Source: Gammaproteobacteria bacterium
Lineage (GTDB): Bacteria; Pseudomonadota; Gammaproteobacteria; Pseudomonadales; Cellvibrionaceae
DNA length: 64,000 nucleotides
NCBI GenBank assembly: GCA_021151835.1
Contig: JAGKWO010000030.1
Coordinates: 1 to 64,000 of the forward strand
Direction: 5' to 3'
Positions 45,711-55,120 of the stretch are shown in pieces. Position 1 is the first letter of the stretch. Each line of letters opens with the position of its first letter. The position numbers were made by a program, and so were the translations under genes. A model generated the notes under the pieces. That model saw nothing but the letters and a program-made list of their open reading frames with translations. It ran no database searches and was not told the origin of the DNA.

Positions 45711-46445
45711 TTACTCCTTGTTCGATACTATAGCGCCCGCCGCAATTTCAATGCGCCGCTGGCATAATTGCGCCAGGCGTTCCTCATGGGTAATCAAAAT
45801 TAACGTAGTCCCTTGAGCCCGGTTTAATTCAAAGAGTAAATCGATAATGCGAGCCCCCGTAGAAGAATCCAGATTACCGGTTGGCTCATCGGCAAATAAA
45901 ATGCGCGGCTCGCTCGCAAACGCGCGCGCAATTGCCACCCGCTGCTGCTCACCGCCGGACAACTGTTGTGGATAATGGTGCAAGCGTGCATCCAGGCCAA
46001 CACGTTGCAAAAATTCTTTTGCTTTGGTTTGCGCGGATTTATCGCCACGCAGCTCCAGTGGCAACATCACATTTTCCAGCGCTGTTAACCCCGGCAGTAA
46101 TTGAAAGGATTGAAAAATAAATCCCACATTTTGTGCACGCACTGCAGCACGCCCTTCTTCATCCAGGTGCGATAAATTGGTGCCGTTTAAAATAACCTCG
46201 CCGGTGGAGGGAACATCCAGCCCCGCCAGAATTCCAAGTAACGTGGATTTACCGGAACCTGATGCGCCCGTAATTGCCAATGACTCACCGGCATTCACAA
46301 TCAGTGAGATAGGTTGGAGAATGCTTAATTCGCCCTCCTGTGTCGGCACATGTTTGGTGACTTCATTTGCCTGGACCATCGGCGTTAATCGGGTGGCGCT
46401 CGGTGTAGCATTATCAAGCGATACTTGGCTGGAAAGCACAGACAT
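45711..46445 (-). CDS. ybbA: ABC transporter ATP-binding protein, YbbA type
   Basis: This 244-residue ATPase has a Walker A GASGSGKST (about residue 60), an LSGGEQQRVAIARA signature, a Walker B RILFADEPTG and a switch His in LITHE. It is of the LolD/MacB type that powers FtsX-like permeases. It lies 6 bases before the ybbP start, and the two surely work together. tesA starts 61 bases away on the other strand, so the gap holds both promoters. Confidence 0.92.
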   Translation of the reverse strand: MSVLSSQVSLDNATPSATRLTPMVQANEVTKHVPTQEGELSILQPISLIVNAGESLAITGASGSGKSTLLGILAGLDVPSTGEVILNGTNLSHLDEEGRAAVRAQNVGFIFQSFQLLPGLTALENVMLPLELRGDKSAQTKAKEFLQRVGLDARLHHYPQQLSGGEQQRVAIARAFASEPRILFADEPTGNLDSSTGARIIDLLFELNRAQGTTLILITHEERLAQLCQRRIEIAAGAIVSNKE

Positions 46446-46506
46446 AATTGATTAACCTGTTGCAAGTTGATTAAGCCCATTCTATTGGCAGAGGATTTTG
46501 TTCACC

Positions 46507-47127
46507 ATGCAAAAATTGCACATTTACCTGTTTTTACTCCTGACTTTTGTCACCAATCTCGCGGTTGCACAACAACCCACGGACAAAATTCTGGTATTAG
46601 GCGATAGCCTCAGTGCGGGCTATGGCATAGATATACAGCAAGGATGGGTAAGCTTGCTGCAAAAAGAATTGGCAAAAAGCCATAAGGTGCAAGTAATCAA
46701 CGCAAGTGTTAGCGGTGAAACCAGCTCGGGAGGTAAAACCCGTTTACCCGCGTTACTCACCGAACATAAACCGGATGTCGTAATACTGGAACTGGGTGGC
46801 AATGATGGGTTAAGGGGGCAACCGTTAAAATTGTTGGAAAAAAACCTGCAAATAATGATTGATGCCAGCAAAAATTCCGGTGCAAAAGTTATCCTGGCAG
46901 GCATGCAAATTCCACCGAATTATGGCCCACGTTATAGTAGTGAATTTAAAACCCTTTACGTTAATCTGGCTGAAAAAAATGAATCAGGATTAATTCCGTT
47001 TTTATTGGAAGGCATTGGTGGAAAAGCCGAGTTAATGCAACGCGATGGCATTCATCCTACGGCTGAAGCACAATCAATCATCGTTAATAACGCGCTGCCG
47101 GAAATTAAAAAATATTTACGCCAGTAG
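46507..47127 (+). CDS. tesA: SGNH-type esterase/thioesterase I/lysophospholipase L1
   Basis: This 206-residue exported enzyme has a signal peptide cleaved near residue 21 (AVAQQ) and the SGNH fold. The nucleophile is S34 in LGDSLSAGYG; G and N in LELGGNDGL form the oxyanion hole, and DGIHPTAEAQ carries the catalytic Asp and His. TesA cleaves acyl-CoA and lysophospholipids and has arylesterase activity in the periplasm. The start at 46507 has GAGG upstream; a TTG nine bases earlier is less likely. Its neighbour is ybbA as in E. coli. Confidence 0.92.
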   Translation: MQKLHIYLFLLLTFVTNLAVAQQPTDKILVLGDSLSAGYGIDIQQGWVSLLQKELAKSHKVQVINASVSGETSSGGKTRLPALLTEHKPDVVILELGGNDGLRGQPLKLLEKNLQIMIDASKNSGAKVILAGMQIPPNYGPRYSSEFKTLYVNLAEKNESGLIPFLLEGIGGKAELMQRDGIHPTAEAQSIIVNNALPEIKKYLRQ

Positions 47128-47150
47128 AACCCTGATGACATGAGCCGCCG

Positions 47151-48881
47151 TTACAGCGGCTCCAGATAATCTACCAACAATTGCACCGTGGTGTTTCCGC
47201 GAAATTCATTTATATCCAGTTTGTAGGCCAAACGCACACGCTGGATTTGTGGGTTGGGCCAAATGGCGGTGTCCACATTAAAAGCAATTGCATCAACTAT
47301 TTGCTGCCCCTGCGCATCCAGCGCCAAGGTCATTTTTAAATGCTTTTCACCAACCTTGCGCTGCTGCACTAAAAAGAACTCACCATCGAATACCGGCTCC
47401 GGAAAATGTTGGCCCCAGGGGCCTGCATCGCGCAATTGGGCAGCGAGTTGCAAATTAATATCCTGGGGAATTAATTCACCATCACTCACAATGACCGCCT
47501 GCAAATCCGCATCCGTTAATTGGCGACGAACCTCTTCATCAAACGCCTGTGCAAATGCGCTGAAATTATCGCGCGACAAACTCATCCCTGCGGCCATCGC
47601 GTGGCCACCAAACTTTTGCAGCAAGTGCGGATAGCGCGCAGCAATTGCATCCAGTGCATCGCGAATATGCAAACCGGGAACAGAACGCGCGGAACCCTTT
47701 ATTTCGTTATCACCCACGTCAGCAAAAACAATCGTGGGACGATGGTATTTATCTTTAATACGCGAGGCGAGAATACCGATAACGCCCTGATGCCAGGTTT
47801 CATCAAATAAACAAACACCCCAGGGCAAATTTTCTGCGTCAGCTTGCAACGTTTTTTGCAGCATGCCCATGGCCTCTTGCTGCATACCGGTTTCTATCGC
47901 TTTGCGATCGCGATTTAACTCATCCATTTGCGCTGCCATTTCACGCGCAAGATTTTCGCTCTCGCACAATAAACATTGAATCCCGAGCGACATATCATCC
48001 AGGCGTCCCGCGGCATTTAGACGCGGTCCCAATGCGAAACCAAAGTCACTCGCGACTAATTTATGCGCTTGTTTACCGGCAACTTCCAACATGGCTTTTA
48101 TGCCGGGGCGGCAACGCCCCGCACGAATCCGCTCTAAACCCTGCGCCACTAAAATGCGATTGTTGTGATCCAGCGGCACCACGTCCGCAACCGTTCCAAG
48201 GGCAACCAAATCGAGAAAGCTGGCCATATTGGGTTCCGGAATTCCATTCTCTTCAAACCAGCCAATTTGACGCAACTCACCGCGCAACGCATTCATTACA
48301 TAAAAAATGACGCCGACACCAGCAAGGTTTTTACTGGGAAATTCGCAGCCGGGTTGATTGGGATTCACAATGGCATCTGCCTCCGGCAATTCTGCGCCCG
48401 GCAAATGATGATCAGTGACGATGACCGCGATTCCCAATTCGCGCGCTGCATTCACGCCCTCAATACTGGAAATGCCGTTGTCGACGGTGATAATAATGTC
48501 CGGTTCCTGAGCCGCTGCCACCGCGACTATTTCCGGTGTCAAGCCATAACCGTATTCAAAACGATTAGGCACCAGGAAATCGACATTCGACAACCCCATC
48601 GCGCGCAATGCCAGCACCGCAAGCGCGCTACTGGTTGCACCATCTGCATCAAAATCGCCGACAATAATAATTTTTGCCTGGGCGACCACTGCATCGGCCA
48701 ACAAACTCACCGCTTCTGCAAGCCCTTTAAAATTCGGCTTGTGCAGATGCGCTAACTGGTACTGCAATTCACGCCCGTGTTGCACACCGCGCGCGGAATA
48801 AATGCGCTGTAACAACGGATGCAGGGGCTGATCAAATTGTACCAGCTGCGTTAGCTCACGACGGCGAATAGTTTTTTGCAT
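47151..48881 (-). CDS. recJ: single-stranded-DNA-specific exonuclease RecJ
   Basis: This 576-residue enzyme chews single-stranded DNA 5'-3' in recombination and mismatch repair. The DHH domain holds the Mn2+ site: VGDFDADGATSSA near residue 76, TVDNG near 133, and VTDHHLPGAELPEAD near 155. The DHHA1 domain has GGHAMAAGMSL near 420. The C-terminal OB-like domain is complete, so the protein is full length. It converges with tesA. Confidence 0.95.
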   Translation of the reverse strand: MQKTIRRRELTQLVQFDQPLHPLLQRIYSARGVQHGRELQYQLAHLHKPNFKGLAEAVSLLADAVVAQAKIIIVGDFDADGATSSALAVLALRAMGLSNVDFLVPNRFEYGYGLTPEIVAVAAAQEPDIIITVDNGISSIEGVNAARELGIAVIVTDHHLPGAELPEADAIVNPNQPGCEFPSKNLAGVGVIFYVMNALRGELRQIGWFEENGIPEPNMASFLDLVALGTVADVVPLDHNNRILVAQGLERIRAGRCRPGIKAMLEVAGKQAHKLVASDFGFALGPRLNAAGRLDDMSLGIQCLLCESENLAREMAAQMDELNRDRKAIETGMQQEAMGMLQKTLQADAENLPWGVCLFDETWHQGVIGILASRIKDKYHRPTIVFADVGDNEIKGSARSVPGLHIRDALDAIAARYPHLLQKFGGHAMAAGMSLSRDNFSAFAQAFDEEVRRQLTDADLQAVIVSDGELIPQDINLQLAAQLRDAGPWGQHFPEPVFDGEFFLVQQRKVGEKHLKMTLALDAQGQQIVDAIAFNVDTAIWPNPQIQRVRLAYKLDINEFRGNTTVQLLVDYLEPL

Positions 48882-48895
48882 ATAAAGTATCTAAA

Positions 48896-48934
48896 ATAAA
48901 AAAACGCAACTTCAGAATTCCAAAGCTGCGTTTT
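48896..48934 (-). terminator. terminator of the small secreted protein gene
   Basis: AAAACGCA and TGCGTTTT pair (48901-48908 with 48927-48934), and the minus strand continues into a T-run. It lies 30 bases downstream of the gene at 48964-49311 and just before recJ, both on the minus strand. Confidence 0.7.
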
Positions 48935-48963
48935 AAGTAGAGCCTATGAGACCGGGAATACTG

Positions 48964-49311
48964 TTAATCAGCCAACACTTGGGTCCAACCCACAGGATAA
49001 TTAGTCCAACCAGGTAATGCGCAACTATTCTGCCCGTAAAACCTTATCAACACTTTTTTGCCACTTAATTTAGCAGCCATCAATGTGGAGTACATAGCTT
49101 TACATACCTCAGGCGATACTCCATTGTAAACAGGACCATCAATTGCACAAAGATAGACCATGGTGGGGCCACCCTCCAGGGCTACCGTTACAACACCTGT
49201 TGTTGTTAACGCTAAACTTAAATGCTGTACTTTGCCTGAACAATCAACATCTGCTTTTACCGTCTGCGCATAAAAAAAGATACTTGCAATTACTACTAAA
49301 AACTTACGCAT
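48964..49311 (-). CDS. small secreted protein of unknown function
   Basis: This 115-residue protein has a signal peptide cleaved near residue 20 (VKADVDC). The mature part has four cysteines (near 24, 55, 69 and 97), enough for two disulphides, and is otherwise neutral. I do not recognise a family. It has its own terminator, and thrC lies 30 bases upstream on the same strand, so it may be co-transcribed with thrC or have its own promoter. Confidence 0.7.
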   Translation of the reverse strand: MRKFLVVIASIFFYAQTVKADVDCSGKVQHLSLALTTTGVVTVALEGGPTMVYLCAIDGPVYNGVSPEVCKAMYSTLMAAKLSGKKVLIRFYGQNSCALPGWTNYPVGWTQVLAD

Positions 49312-49341
49312 TTACACATTCCTTTTAATGATTGACTAAAA

Positions 49342-50739
49342 TTATTTCCTCACATTAGTAGCAACAAATTGTTGCACCCTGGCAAGATCCTGCGGCAGCA
49401 CGGTATAACGCTCTTCGCGCTCGAATAAATCGTTCATATGGTGTGGCAATGCGGGGTCGGTATCCTGCCCTGCTTTGCGCACTGCTTCCGGGAATTTCGC
49501 CGGATGCGCAGTAGCCAAAACAACCATCGGAATATCCTGGCGGCGGCGGGTTTTACGCGCAGCATCAACACCAATTGCAGTGTGTGGGTCCAACAGGTAT
49601 TCAGTGCGATCAAATACTTCACGAATTACATCGATAGTGATTTCGTCGCTAACACCGTGGCTGGTGAACAATTCACGTGCGCGTGCCAATGCAGATTCTT
49701 TCAAGGTCATGCTGCCGGATTTGAAATCGTCCATCAGTTGGCGAATTGCACCGCCATCGCGATCATACAAATCAAACAGCATACGCTCGAAGTTACTGGA
49801 GACCATGATGTCCATGCTTGGCGACAACGTATGTTGCAGTTGGTGTTTACTGTGATCATTACTGCTGATGCAACGATGGAGAATATCGTTGCTATTGGTA
49901 GCGATAACCAATTGATCAACTGGCAGGCCCATTTTTTTGGCGAGGTAACCGGCAAAAATATCACCGAAGTTTCCGGTAGGAACCGAGAAAGCAACCGGGC
50001 GATGCGGAGCACCCAAGGCCAAACCGGCGTAAAAGTAATAAACAATTTGCGCCATGATACGCGCCCAGTTAATCGAGTTAACCGCTACTAACTGGCGGCC
50101 TTCCGGCAGGAACGATTGATCACCAAAGCTGGCTTTTACCATGTTCTGGCAATCATCGAAATTACCTTCAAGCGCAATATTAAATACATTGGGCGCAAGC
50201 ACAGTGGTCATTTGACGGCGCTGCACATTAGACACGCGGTTGTTCGGGTGCATGATAAAAATATCAATGTTGTCGCAACGGCGGCAACCTTCGATTGCAG
50301 CAGAACCGGTATCACCCGATGTTGCCCCCATTACTACAACTTTTTGATTGCGTTTTTTCAGCAAGTGATCAAGCAAGTGACCAAGGAATTGCAACGCGAA
50401 ATCTTTGAACGCCAGTGTTGGCCCCTGGAATAATTCCAGAATCCATTCGTTGTGCGCGGTTTGCACCAGGGGTGCAATGGCATCGTGACGGAAAGTTGCG
50501 TAGGCATCGGCAATAATTTTTTTGAAATCTTCATCGCTAACGGCACCGGCAACGAAAGGTTTCATTACGTTAAATGCGAGTTCCTGATAAGACAAACCCG
50601 CCCACGAGGCGATTTCTTCTTTGGAAAAAGTTGGCAGGGTTTCAGGTACGTACAAACCACCGTCCGGAGCCAGACCAGTGAGTACCACTTCTTCAAAACT
50701 GAGCGCGGGCGCCTGGCCGCGGGTGCTGATGTATTTCAC
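49342..50739 (-). CDS. thrC: threonine synthase
   Basis: This 465-residue PLP enzyme turns O-phosphohomoserine into threonine. The PLP lysine is in LAFKDFALQ near residue 113; GATSGDTGSAAIEG near 140 and SVPTGNFGDIFAGY near 250 hold the phosphate and cofactor. Length fits the long form. It follows hom by 45 bases on the same strand; together they make threonine from aspartate semialdehyde, with homoserine kinase encoded elsewhere. Confidence 0.95.
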   Translation of the reverse strand: MKYISTRGQAPALSFEEVVLTGLAPDGGLYVPETLPTFSKEEIASWAGLSYQELAFNVMKPFVAGAVSDEDFKKIIADAYATFRHDAIAPLVQTAHNEWILELFQGPTLAFKDFALQFLGHLLDHLLKKRNQKVVVMGATSGDTGSAAIEGCRRCDNIDIFIMHPNNRVSNVQRRQMTTVLAPNVFNIALEGNFDDCQNMVKASFGDQSFLPEGRQLVAVNSINWARIMAQIVYYFYAGLALGAPHRPVAFSVPTGNFGDIFAGYLAKKMGLPVDQLVIATNSNDILHRCISSNDHSKHQLQHTLSPSMDIMVSSNFERMLFDLYDRDGGAIRQLMDDFKSGSMTLKESALARARELFTSHGVSDEITIDVIREVFDRTEYLLDPHTAIGVDAARKTRRRQDIPMVVLATAHPAKFPEAVRKAGQDTDPALPHHMNDLFEREERYTVLPQDLARVQQFVATNVRK

Positions 50740-50784
50740 AATTAATGACCTTTAAAAATTTGTTCGCCAGTTTTTTTGCGCTGA

Positions 50785-52089
50785 TTACTTCAATGCTTCG
50801 ACGCGGATACGCTGCACAGAACCGCTGATAGAATCCAAAGCTTCAATGCTGCGGATAGCGGCCGTCAGTTTTTTATCCTGCACATTATTAGTCAGCAAAA
50901 TCAGTGGCACAGTCGACTCACCTTCTTTCGCTTCTTTCTGGATCATCGCTTCGATACTAATACCGGAATCACTCAAAATCGTAGCGATTTTGGAAAGCAC
51001 GCCTGGCTTGTCCTGTGCAGACATGCGCAGGTAGTTCGCTGTTTCAACTTCTTCAATCGCGAGGATTGGTTGCTCGGAAACAAAATCTGCACCGAACCCC
51101 AAATAAGGAACACGATGTTCCGGTGAAGCCGTCAGGGTGCGCGCTACATCAACAATATCACCTACTATTGATGAGCCGGTTGGCTCGGCACCGGCACCGG
51201 CACCGTAATACAATGTTGGACCTACCGCATCACCTTTCACTAACACCGCGTTCATCACACCATCAACATTGGCGATCAAACGTTTCTCGGGAATCAGCGT
51301 CGGGTGCACGCGCAATTCGATGCCCTTGTCAGTGCGACGGGCAATCCCCAGATTCTTGATGCGATAACCCAGCTCTTCGGCGTAGGTCACATCTTCAGTG
51401 GCGATTTTGGTAATGCCTTCGGTGAAAACTTTGTTGATTTCCAATGGAATACCAAAAGCCAGAGAAGCCAAAATCACCAGCTTATGGGCCGCATCTATAC
51501 CCTCTACATCGAACGTCGGATCCGCTTCGGCATAACCAAGGGCTTGGGCCTCAGCTAACACATCTTCAAATGAACGGCCTTTATCCCGCATTTCAGTAAG
51601 AATAAAGTTGCCGGTACCATTAATAATGCCCGCTAGCCACTCAATATTATTAGCCGCCAAACCTTCGCGAATGGCTTTAATAATGGGAATACCACCTGCT
51701 ACAGCCGCCTCAAAGGCAACAGTGACACCTTTAGCTTTGGCCGCCGCAAAAATTTCATTGCCGTAATGGGCGATCAGTGCTTTGTTGGCGGTTACTACAT
51801 GTTTGCCATTTTCAATCGCTTTGAGCACCAGGTCTTTGGCGATCGTAGTGCCACCAATGACTTCTACCAGTACATCGACATCAGGATTGTTGGCCACGTC
51901 GAAAATATCGCGCGTAACATTGAATTTTGAGGTATCAACATTGGGATTATCGCGACGGGCACCAATTTGTACGATGGTAATGTCACTACCGGCACGGGCA
52001 TCAATATGCGCTTTGTTGCGCGTGAGAATATTTACTGTACCACTGCCCACGGTACCCAGACCGCAGATGCCTATTCTTACCGGTTTCAA
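50785..52089 (-). CDS. hom: homoserine dehydrogenase
   Basis: This 434-residue enzyme reduces aspartate semialdehyde to homoserine. It has an NAD-binding Rossmann segment (GICGLGTVGSGTVN at residue 8), a catalytic and dimer domain (about 130-320) and an ACT domain (about 350-430) that gives threonine feedback. TANKALIAHYG carries the catalytic lysine. The protein is monofunctional. It is the first gene of the hom-thrC pair and follows dsbC, separated by a terminator. Confidence 0.95.
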   Translation of the reverse strand: MKPVRIGICGLGTVGSGTVNILTRNKAHIDARAGSDITIVQIGARRDNPNVDTSKFNVTRDIFDVANNPDVDVLVEVIGGTTIAKDLVLKAIENGKHVVTANKALIAHYGNEIFAAAKAKGVTVAFEAAVAGGIPIIKAIREGLAANNIEWLAGIINGTGNFILTEMRDKGRSFEDVLAEAQALGYAEADPTFDVEGIDAAHKLVILASLAFGIPLEINKVFTEGITKIATEDVTYAEELGYRIKNLGIARRTDKGIELRVHPTLIPEKRLIANVDGVMNAVLVKGDAVGPTLYYGAGAGAEPTGSSIVGDIVDVARTLTASPEHRVPYLGFGADFVSEQPILAIEEVETANYLRMSAQDKPGVLSKIATILSDSGISIEAMIQKEAKEGESTVPLILLTNNVQDKKLTAAIRSIEALDSISGSVQRIRVEALK

Positions 52090-52133
52090 GGTGATTTCCT
52101 CGTCAAATTGAAGTGTGTTTTACGCCAATACTA

Positions 52134-52166
52134 AAAAAGACGGCCACCATACTCATGGTGGCCGTC
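52134..52166 (-). terminator. terminator of dsbC
   Basis: A 12-bp perfect stem (52139-52150 with 52155-52166) with a 4-base loop runs on the minus strand into six Ts. It separates dsbC from hom. Confidence 0.92.
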
Positions 52167-52236
52167 AGTGTCAATTGCATCGAAAAAGGCGACCAACGCA
52201 GCGGTCGCAGGGTATCGGAAATTGATTGAATATCGA

Positions 52237-53028
52237 TTAAATACCCAGGCTTTTTGCAAGGTCTTCCGGTGGCAGGTAACCTGGCATCAACTTGCCGTCA
52301 GGCAGGAATAACGCCGGAGTACCATTTACACCTAAATGACCACCCAACTGGAATTGCTGTGCAACCGGATTATCACAGGTCGCACTGGGAATGGACTCAT
52401 CCACTTTCAGCTTCGTCAATGCAGCCAATTTGTCTTTGGCACACCAGGCAGAAATCAACTTATCAGCTGACGGGCTGGGAATACCGGCACGGGGATATGC
52501 CAGATAACGAATTTCAATACCCAAGTCGTTGTAACCGGGCTTTTGCTGGCCGCCTTCAGTGTAAGCATGCATTTGGCTATGCAGCTTACGGCAATAGCCG
52601 CAATCAACATCGGTAAATACGTAAACTACCGCTTTCGATTTACCTTTTGGCTTGAAATTAATACTGGATTTACCATCCAGGCTCGCCAGGGCTTTCTTGC
52701 GCTCCTCGATGACATACGGGTCTTCAATCTTGGCAAAACCGGTAGCGTCGATACCAAAAATTTCACCCGCAATAAACTTGTCACCTTCCGGAGTCACATA
52801 AAGAACAGGACCGCCGGGAACCTGAACCTGATACAACCCTTTAATCATTGAAGGGCGCGGCTGGCCGAAATTAATATCCGGGCGCGCCTTATGCAAGTTT
52901 TCCAAAATAGTCTCTTCTGCGGTTTTGCGCTTGAGCAAATCACCCTGAGCCAAAGCCATGGGGGCAAATGCCGAAATAGACAATCCCGCCAGCGCAACCA
53001 ATCCTAAGTGTTTCAATGTTTTTATCAT
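52237..53028 (-). CDS. dsbC: periplasmic disulphide isomerase DsbC
   Basis: This 263-residue periplasmic protein has a signal peptide cleaved near residue 27 (ALAQGD), an N-terminal dimer domain (about 35-90) and a thioredoxin domain (about 120-255). The active site is CGYC in DVDCGYCRKLH; the cis-proline is in NGTPALFL. It reshuffles wrong disulphides in secreted proteins, which matters in an organism that secretes many Cys-containing CBM2 enzymes. It lies 34 bases after xerD. Confidence 0.94.
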   Translation of the reverse strand: MIKTLKHLGLVALAGLSISAFAPMALAQGDLLKRKTAEETILENLHKARPDINFGQPRPSMIKGLYQVQVPGGPVLYVTPEGDKFIAGEIFGIDATGFAKIEDPYVIEERKKALASLDGKSSINFKPKGKSKAVVYVFTDVDCGYCRKLHSQMHAYTEGGQQKPGYNDLGIEIRYLAYPRAGIPSPSADKLISAWCAKDKLAALTKLKVDESIPSATCDNPVAQQFQLGGHLGVNGTPALFLPDGKLMPGYLPPEDLAKSLGI

Positions 53029-53062
53029 AATGATGTCTCGTGAAAGTCAATAATCGTCGTTC

Positions 53063-54004
53063 TTAACCGCGCGGGTGATGCAGCGCATGCTGTTGTTTCA
53101 TCCGCAATTTTGCTACGTGGGTATAAATCTGGGTCGTTGATAAATCGCTATGCCCGAGCAGTAACTGTACCACACGTAAATCCGCTCCGTGATTCAATAA
53201 ATGGGTCGCAAATGCATGGCGCAGGGTATGAGGCGACAATTCAGCCTGAATTCCTGCTACTTCCGCCCAATATTTAATCCGGTACCAAAACGTCTGGCGG
53301 GTCATGGGTTGAGCCCTGGTACTGGGGAATACTATCTCATCCGGCATATTATTCAGTAACACAGGTCGCGCTTCGCGCAAATAACGCTCCAGCCAGCGAG
53401 CCGCTTCTCCGCCCATGGGCACCAATCGCTCCTTACTACCTTTACCTATTATGCGTACTACATTCTGGCGCAGGTTGATTTGCGACATACTCAAACCAAC
53501 CAGCTCACTAACACGTAATCCGCAGGCGTAAAGCACTTCGAGCATGGTGCGATCACGCAATCCGATGGGATTTTCTATATCTGGTGCCGCAAGCAGCGCT
53601 TCGACATCGGTTTCTGTTAAAGATTTCGGTAGAGGCCTACCCAATTTGGGATTTTCTATCAACGCAACAGGATTTTCCGTTAGCCGATTTTCCCGCAGCA
53701 AATAGCGATAAAAGCCCCGCAGGCAGGACAAAAAGCGCGCCGAGGTCCTACTGGAAAGCTTTTGCTGGAATCGAAACTCAAGGAATTGCTGGATTGCCAC
53801 CGAATCGGCCCGAATCAACTCGTTGTTACGCTGGTTTAACCAGACAGCGAACTGTGACAAATCGCGACGATAGGATTCTTGTGTGTGACCACTCAGCCCT
53901 TTCTCCATCCAACTATTGTCAATAAAAGAGTTAATGAGATCTAAATCCGGGCCGCAGGGCACGTTTGTTTGCCCTGCATCTTCAGCAACCGGGACATTGG
54001 CCAT
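53063..54004 (-). CDS. xerD: tyrosine recombinase XerD
   Basis: This 313-residue recombinase resolves chromosome dimers at dif together with XerC. The N-terminal SAM-like DNA-binding domain (about 25-115) precedes the catalytic domain. CGLRVSELVGL has the first Arg, KERLVP the Lys region, HTLRHAFATHLL the His-x-x-Arg pair, LLGHSDLSTTQIYTHV the last His and the tyrosine nucleophile. The start at 54004 is chosen because earlier in-frame sequence has no family similarity and lies across the rplS terminator; the ribosome site is weak. Confidence 0.92.
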   Translation of the reverse strand: MANVPVAEDAGQTNVPCGPDLDLINSFIDNSWMEKGLSGHTQESYRRDLSQFAVWLNQRNNELIRADSVAIQQFLEFRFQQKLSSRTSARFLSCLRGFYRYLLRENRLTENPVALIENPKLGRPLPKSLTETDVEALLAAPDIENPIGLRDRTMLEVLYACGLRVSELVGLSMSQINLRQNVVRIIGKGSKERLVPMGGEAARWLERYLREARPVLLNNMPDEIVFPSTRAQPMTRQTFWYRIKYWAEVAGIQAELSPHTLRHAFATHLLNHGADLRVVQLLLGHSDLSTTQIYTHVAKLRMKQQHALHHPRG

Positions 54005-54100
54005 AATTTTTTGTCGCTGCAAATAAATATCGAGCCTAACGATTCGCAACCGACTAAACAACCATCCACTGCGAAAAGAATTTAAAAGATTCATAAACAA

Positions 54101-54134
54101 AAAGCCGGAACAGTTTCCTGTTCCGGCTTTTTTA
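54101..54134 (-). terminator. terminator of the rpsP-rimM-trmD-rplS operon
   Basis: A 13-bp perfect stem (54101-54113 with 54118-54130) and a 4-base loop lie just after rplS and, on the minus strand, run into Ts. Confidence 0.88.
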
Positions 54135-54158
54135 GTGATCGCTATTAACGATCCAATC

Positions 54159-54509
54159 TTATACCAGCTTCTCTTTAATACGAGCTGCCTTACCAGTAAG
54201 GTCACGCAGATAGTAAAGTTTGGCTTGACGCACATCACCACGACGCTTCAGCACAACGCTGTCGATCAGTGGGCTGTGAGTCTGGAAAGTACGCTCAACA
54301 CCAACACCGTGAGAAATTTTACGCACAGTGAAAGCAGAGTTCAGGCCGCGGTTACGAATAGCAATTACCACGCCTTCGTAAGCCTGCACGCGCTCGCGGT
54401 CACCTTCTTTTACTTTTACGTTTACCACAACGGTATCACCAGGAGAAAACTCAGGCAGGTTTGACTTGAGTTGTTCTTTTTCCAGTGCATCGATAATTGG
54501 GTTACTCAT
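54159..54509 (-). CDS. rplS: 50S ribosomal protein L19
   Basis: This 116-residue protein sits at the interface of the ribosomal subunits. GDTVVVNVKVKEGDRERVQAYEG and RIKEKLV at the C-terminus are typical. It is the last gene of the classic rpsP-rimM-trmD-rplS operon. Its upstream gap of 52 bases is where the missing end of trmD would be expected. Confidence 0.97.
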   Translation of the reverse strand: MSNPIIDALEKEQLKSNLPEFSPGDTVVVNVKVKEGDRERVQAYEGVVIAIRNRGLNSAFTVRKISHGVGVERTFQTHSPLIDSVVLKRRGDVRQAKLYYLRDLTGKAARIKEKLV

Positions 54510-54561
54510 GATAATCTCCTAAGAGTCTATAGCTTCACAGCTAGAGTTTGTCGTATCAAGG

Positions 54562-55083
54562 TCACGACGATATTCCGTCAACAGCAGACAACGCATGCCC
54601 AAGGGCACCCGGAACCAGCCGTGTTATCGCATCGATCAGCACCATTGCCGGCAGCTCACCACCACTTAACACGTAATCACCGATCGACCATTCTTCATCG
54701 ATAACAGTCTGAATCAATCGTTCGTCGATACCCTCGTAACGACCTGCCACCAACACCATATTGCCATAGGCCGCAAGCTCAGCAACACCGGATTGCTCCA
54801 ATGTTCGCCCCTGGGGGGATAGGTAAATGACTTTTGCATCATCACCAGCCCAGGTTTTCGCCGCTGCTATAGCATCGCGCAGTGGCTGCACCATCATCAC
54901 CATTCCAGGACCGCCCCCAAAAGGACGGTCATCAACCGTTGAATGACGATCATGGGCAAAATCACGTGGAGTCACAGTTTTTAACTCCACCAAACCCTGC
55001 TTGATTGCACGGCTGGTTATCCCAAAGCCGGCAATCGCGTTAAACATTTCCGGGAAAATAGAAACAACCGCAATTTTAAGCAA
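54562..55083 (-). CDS. trmD: tRNA (guanine37-N1)-methyltransferase, C-terminally truncated
   Basis: TrmD puts the m1G37 mark on tRNAs and keeps the reading frame; it is essential in many bacteria. The 173 residues here cover the SAM-binding knot: DRPFGGGPGM (about 52-61), VAGRYEGIDERL (about 112) and SIGDYVLSGGELPAMVLIDA (133-152, trefoil knot). The family is normally about 250 residues. Here the reading frame stops at ALSAVDGISS, where the linker with the catalytic Asp and the C-terminal tRNA-binding domain should begin. Only 52 bases lie before rplS, so about 230 bases are missing rather than frameshifted. An active enzyme would not be expected; an assembly error is likely. Confidence 0.85.
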   Translation of the reverse strand: MLKIAVVSIFPEMFNAIAGFGITSRAIKQGLVELKTVTPRDFAHDRHSTVDDRPFGGGPGMVMMVQPLRDAIAAAKTWAGDDAKVIYLSPQGRTLEQSGVAELAAYGNMVLVAGRYEGIDERLIQTVIDEEWSIGDYVLSGGELPAMVLIDAITRLVPGALGHALSAVDGISS

Positions 55084-55120
55084 TTGACGATTACCCCTCG
55101 CCCTTCAGCAACGCTTTAAA

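Noticed and set aside
49438..50091. 217-codon open frame on the plus strand
   Set aside because: It is antisense to thrC, which has a full set of family motifs; the plus product matches nothing.
53063..54004. XerD gene as part of an integrated element
   Set aside because: The gene is in its conserved place beside dsbC and has no flanking att repeats or phage genes.
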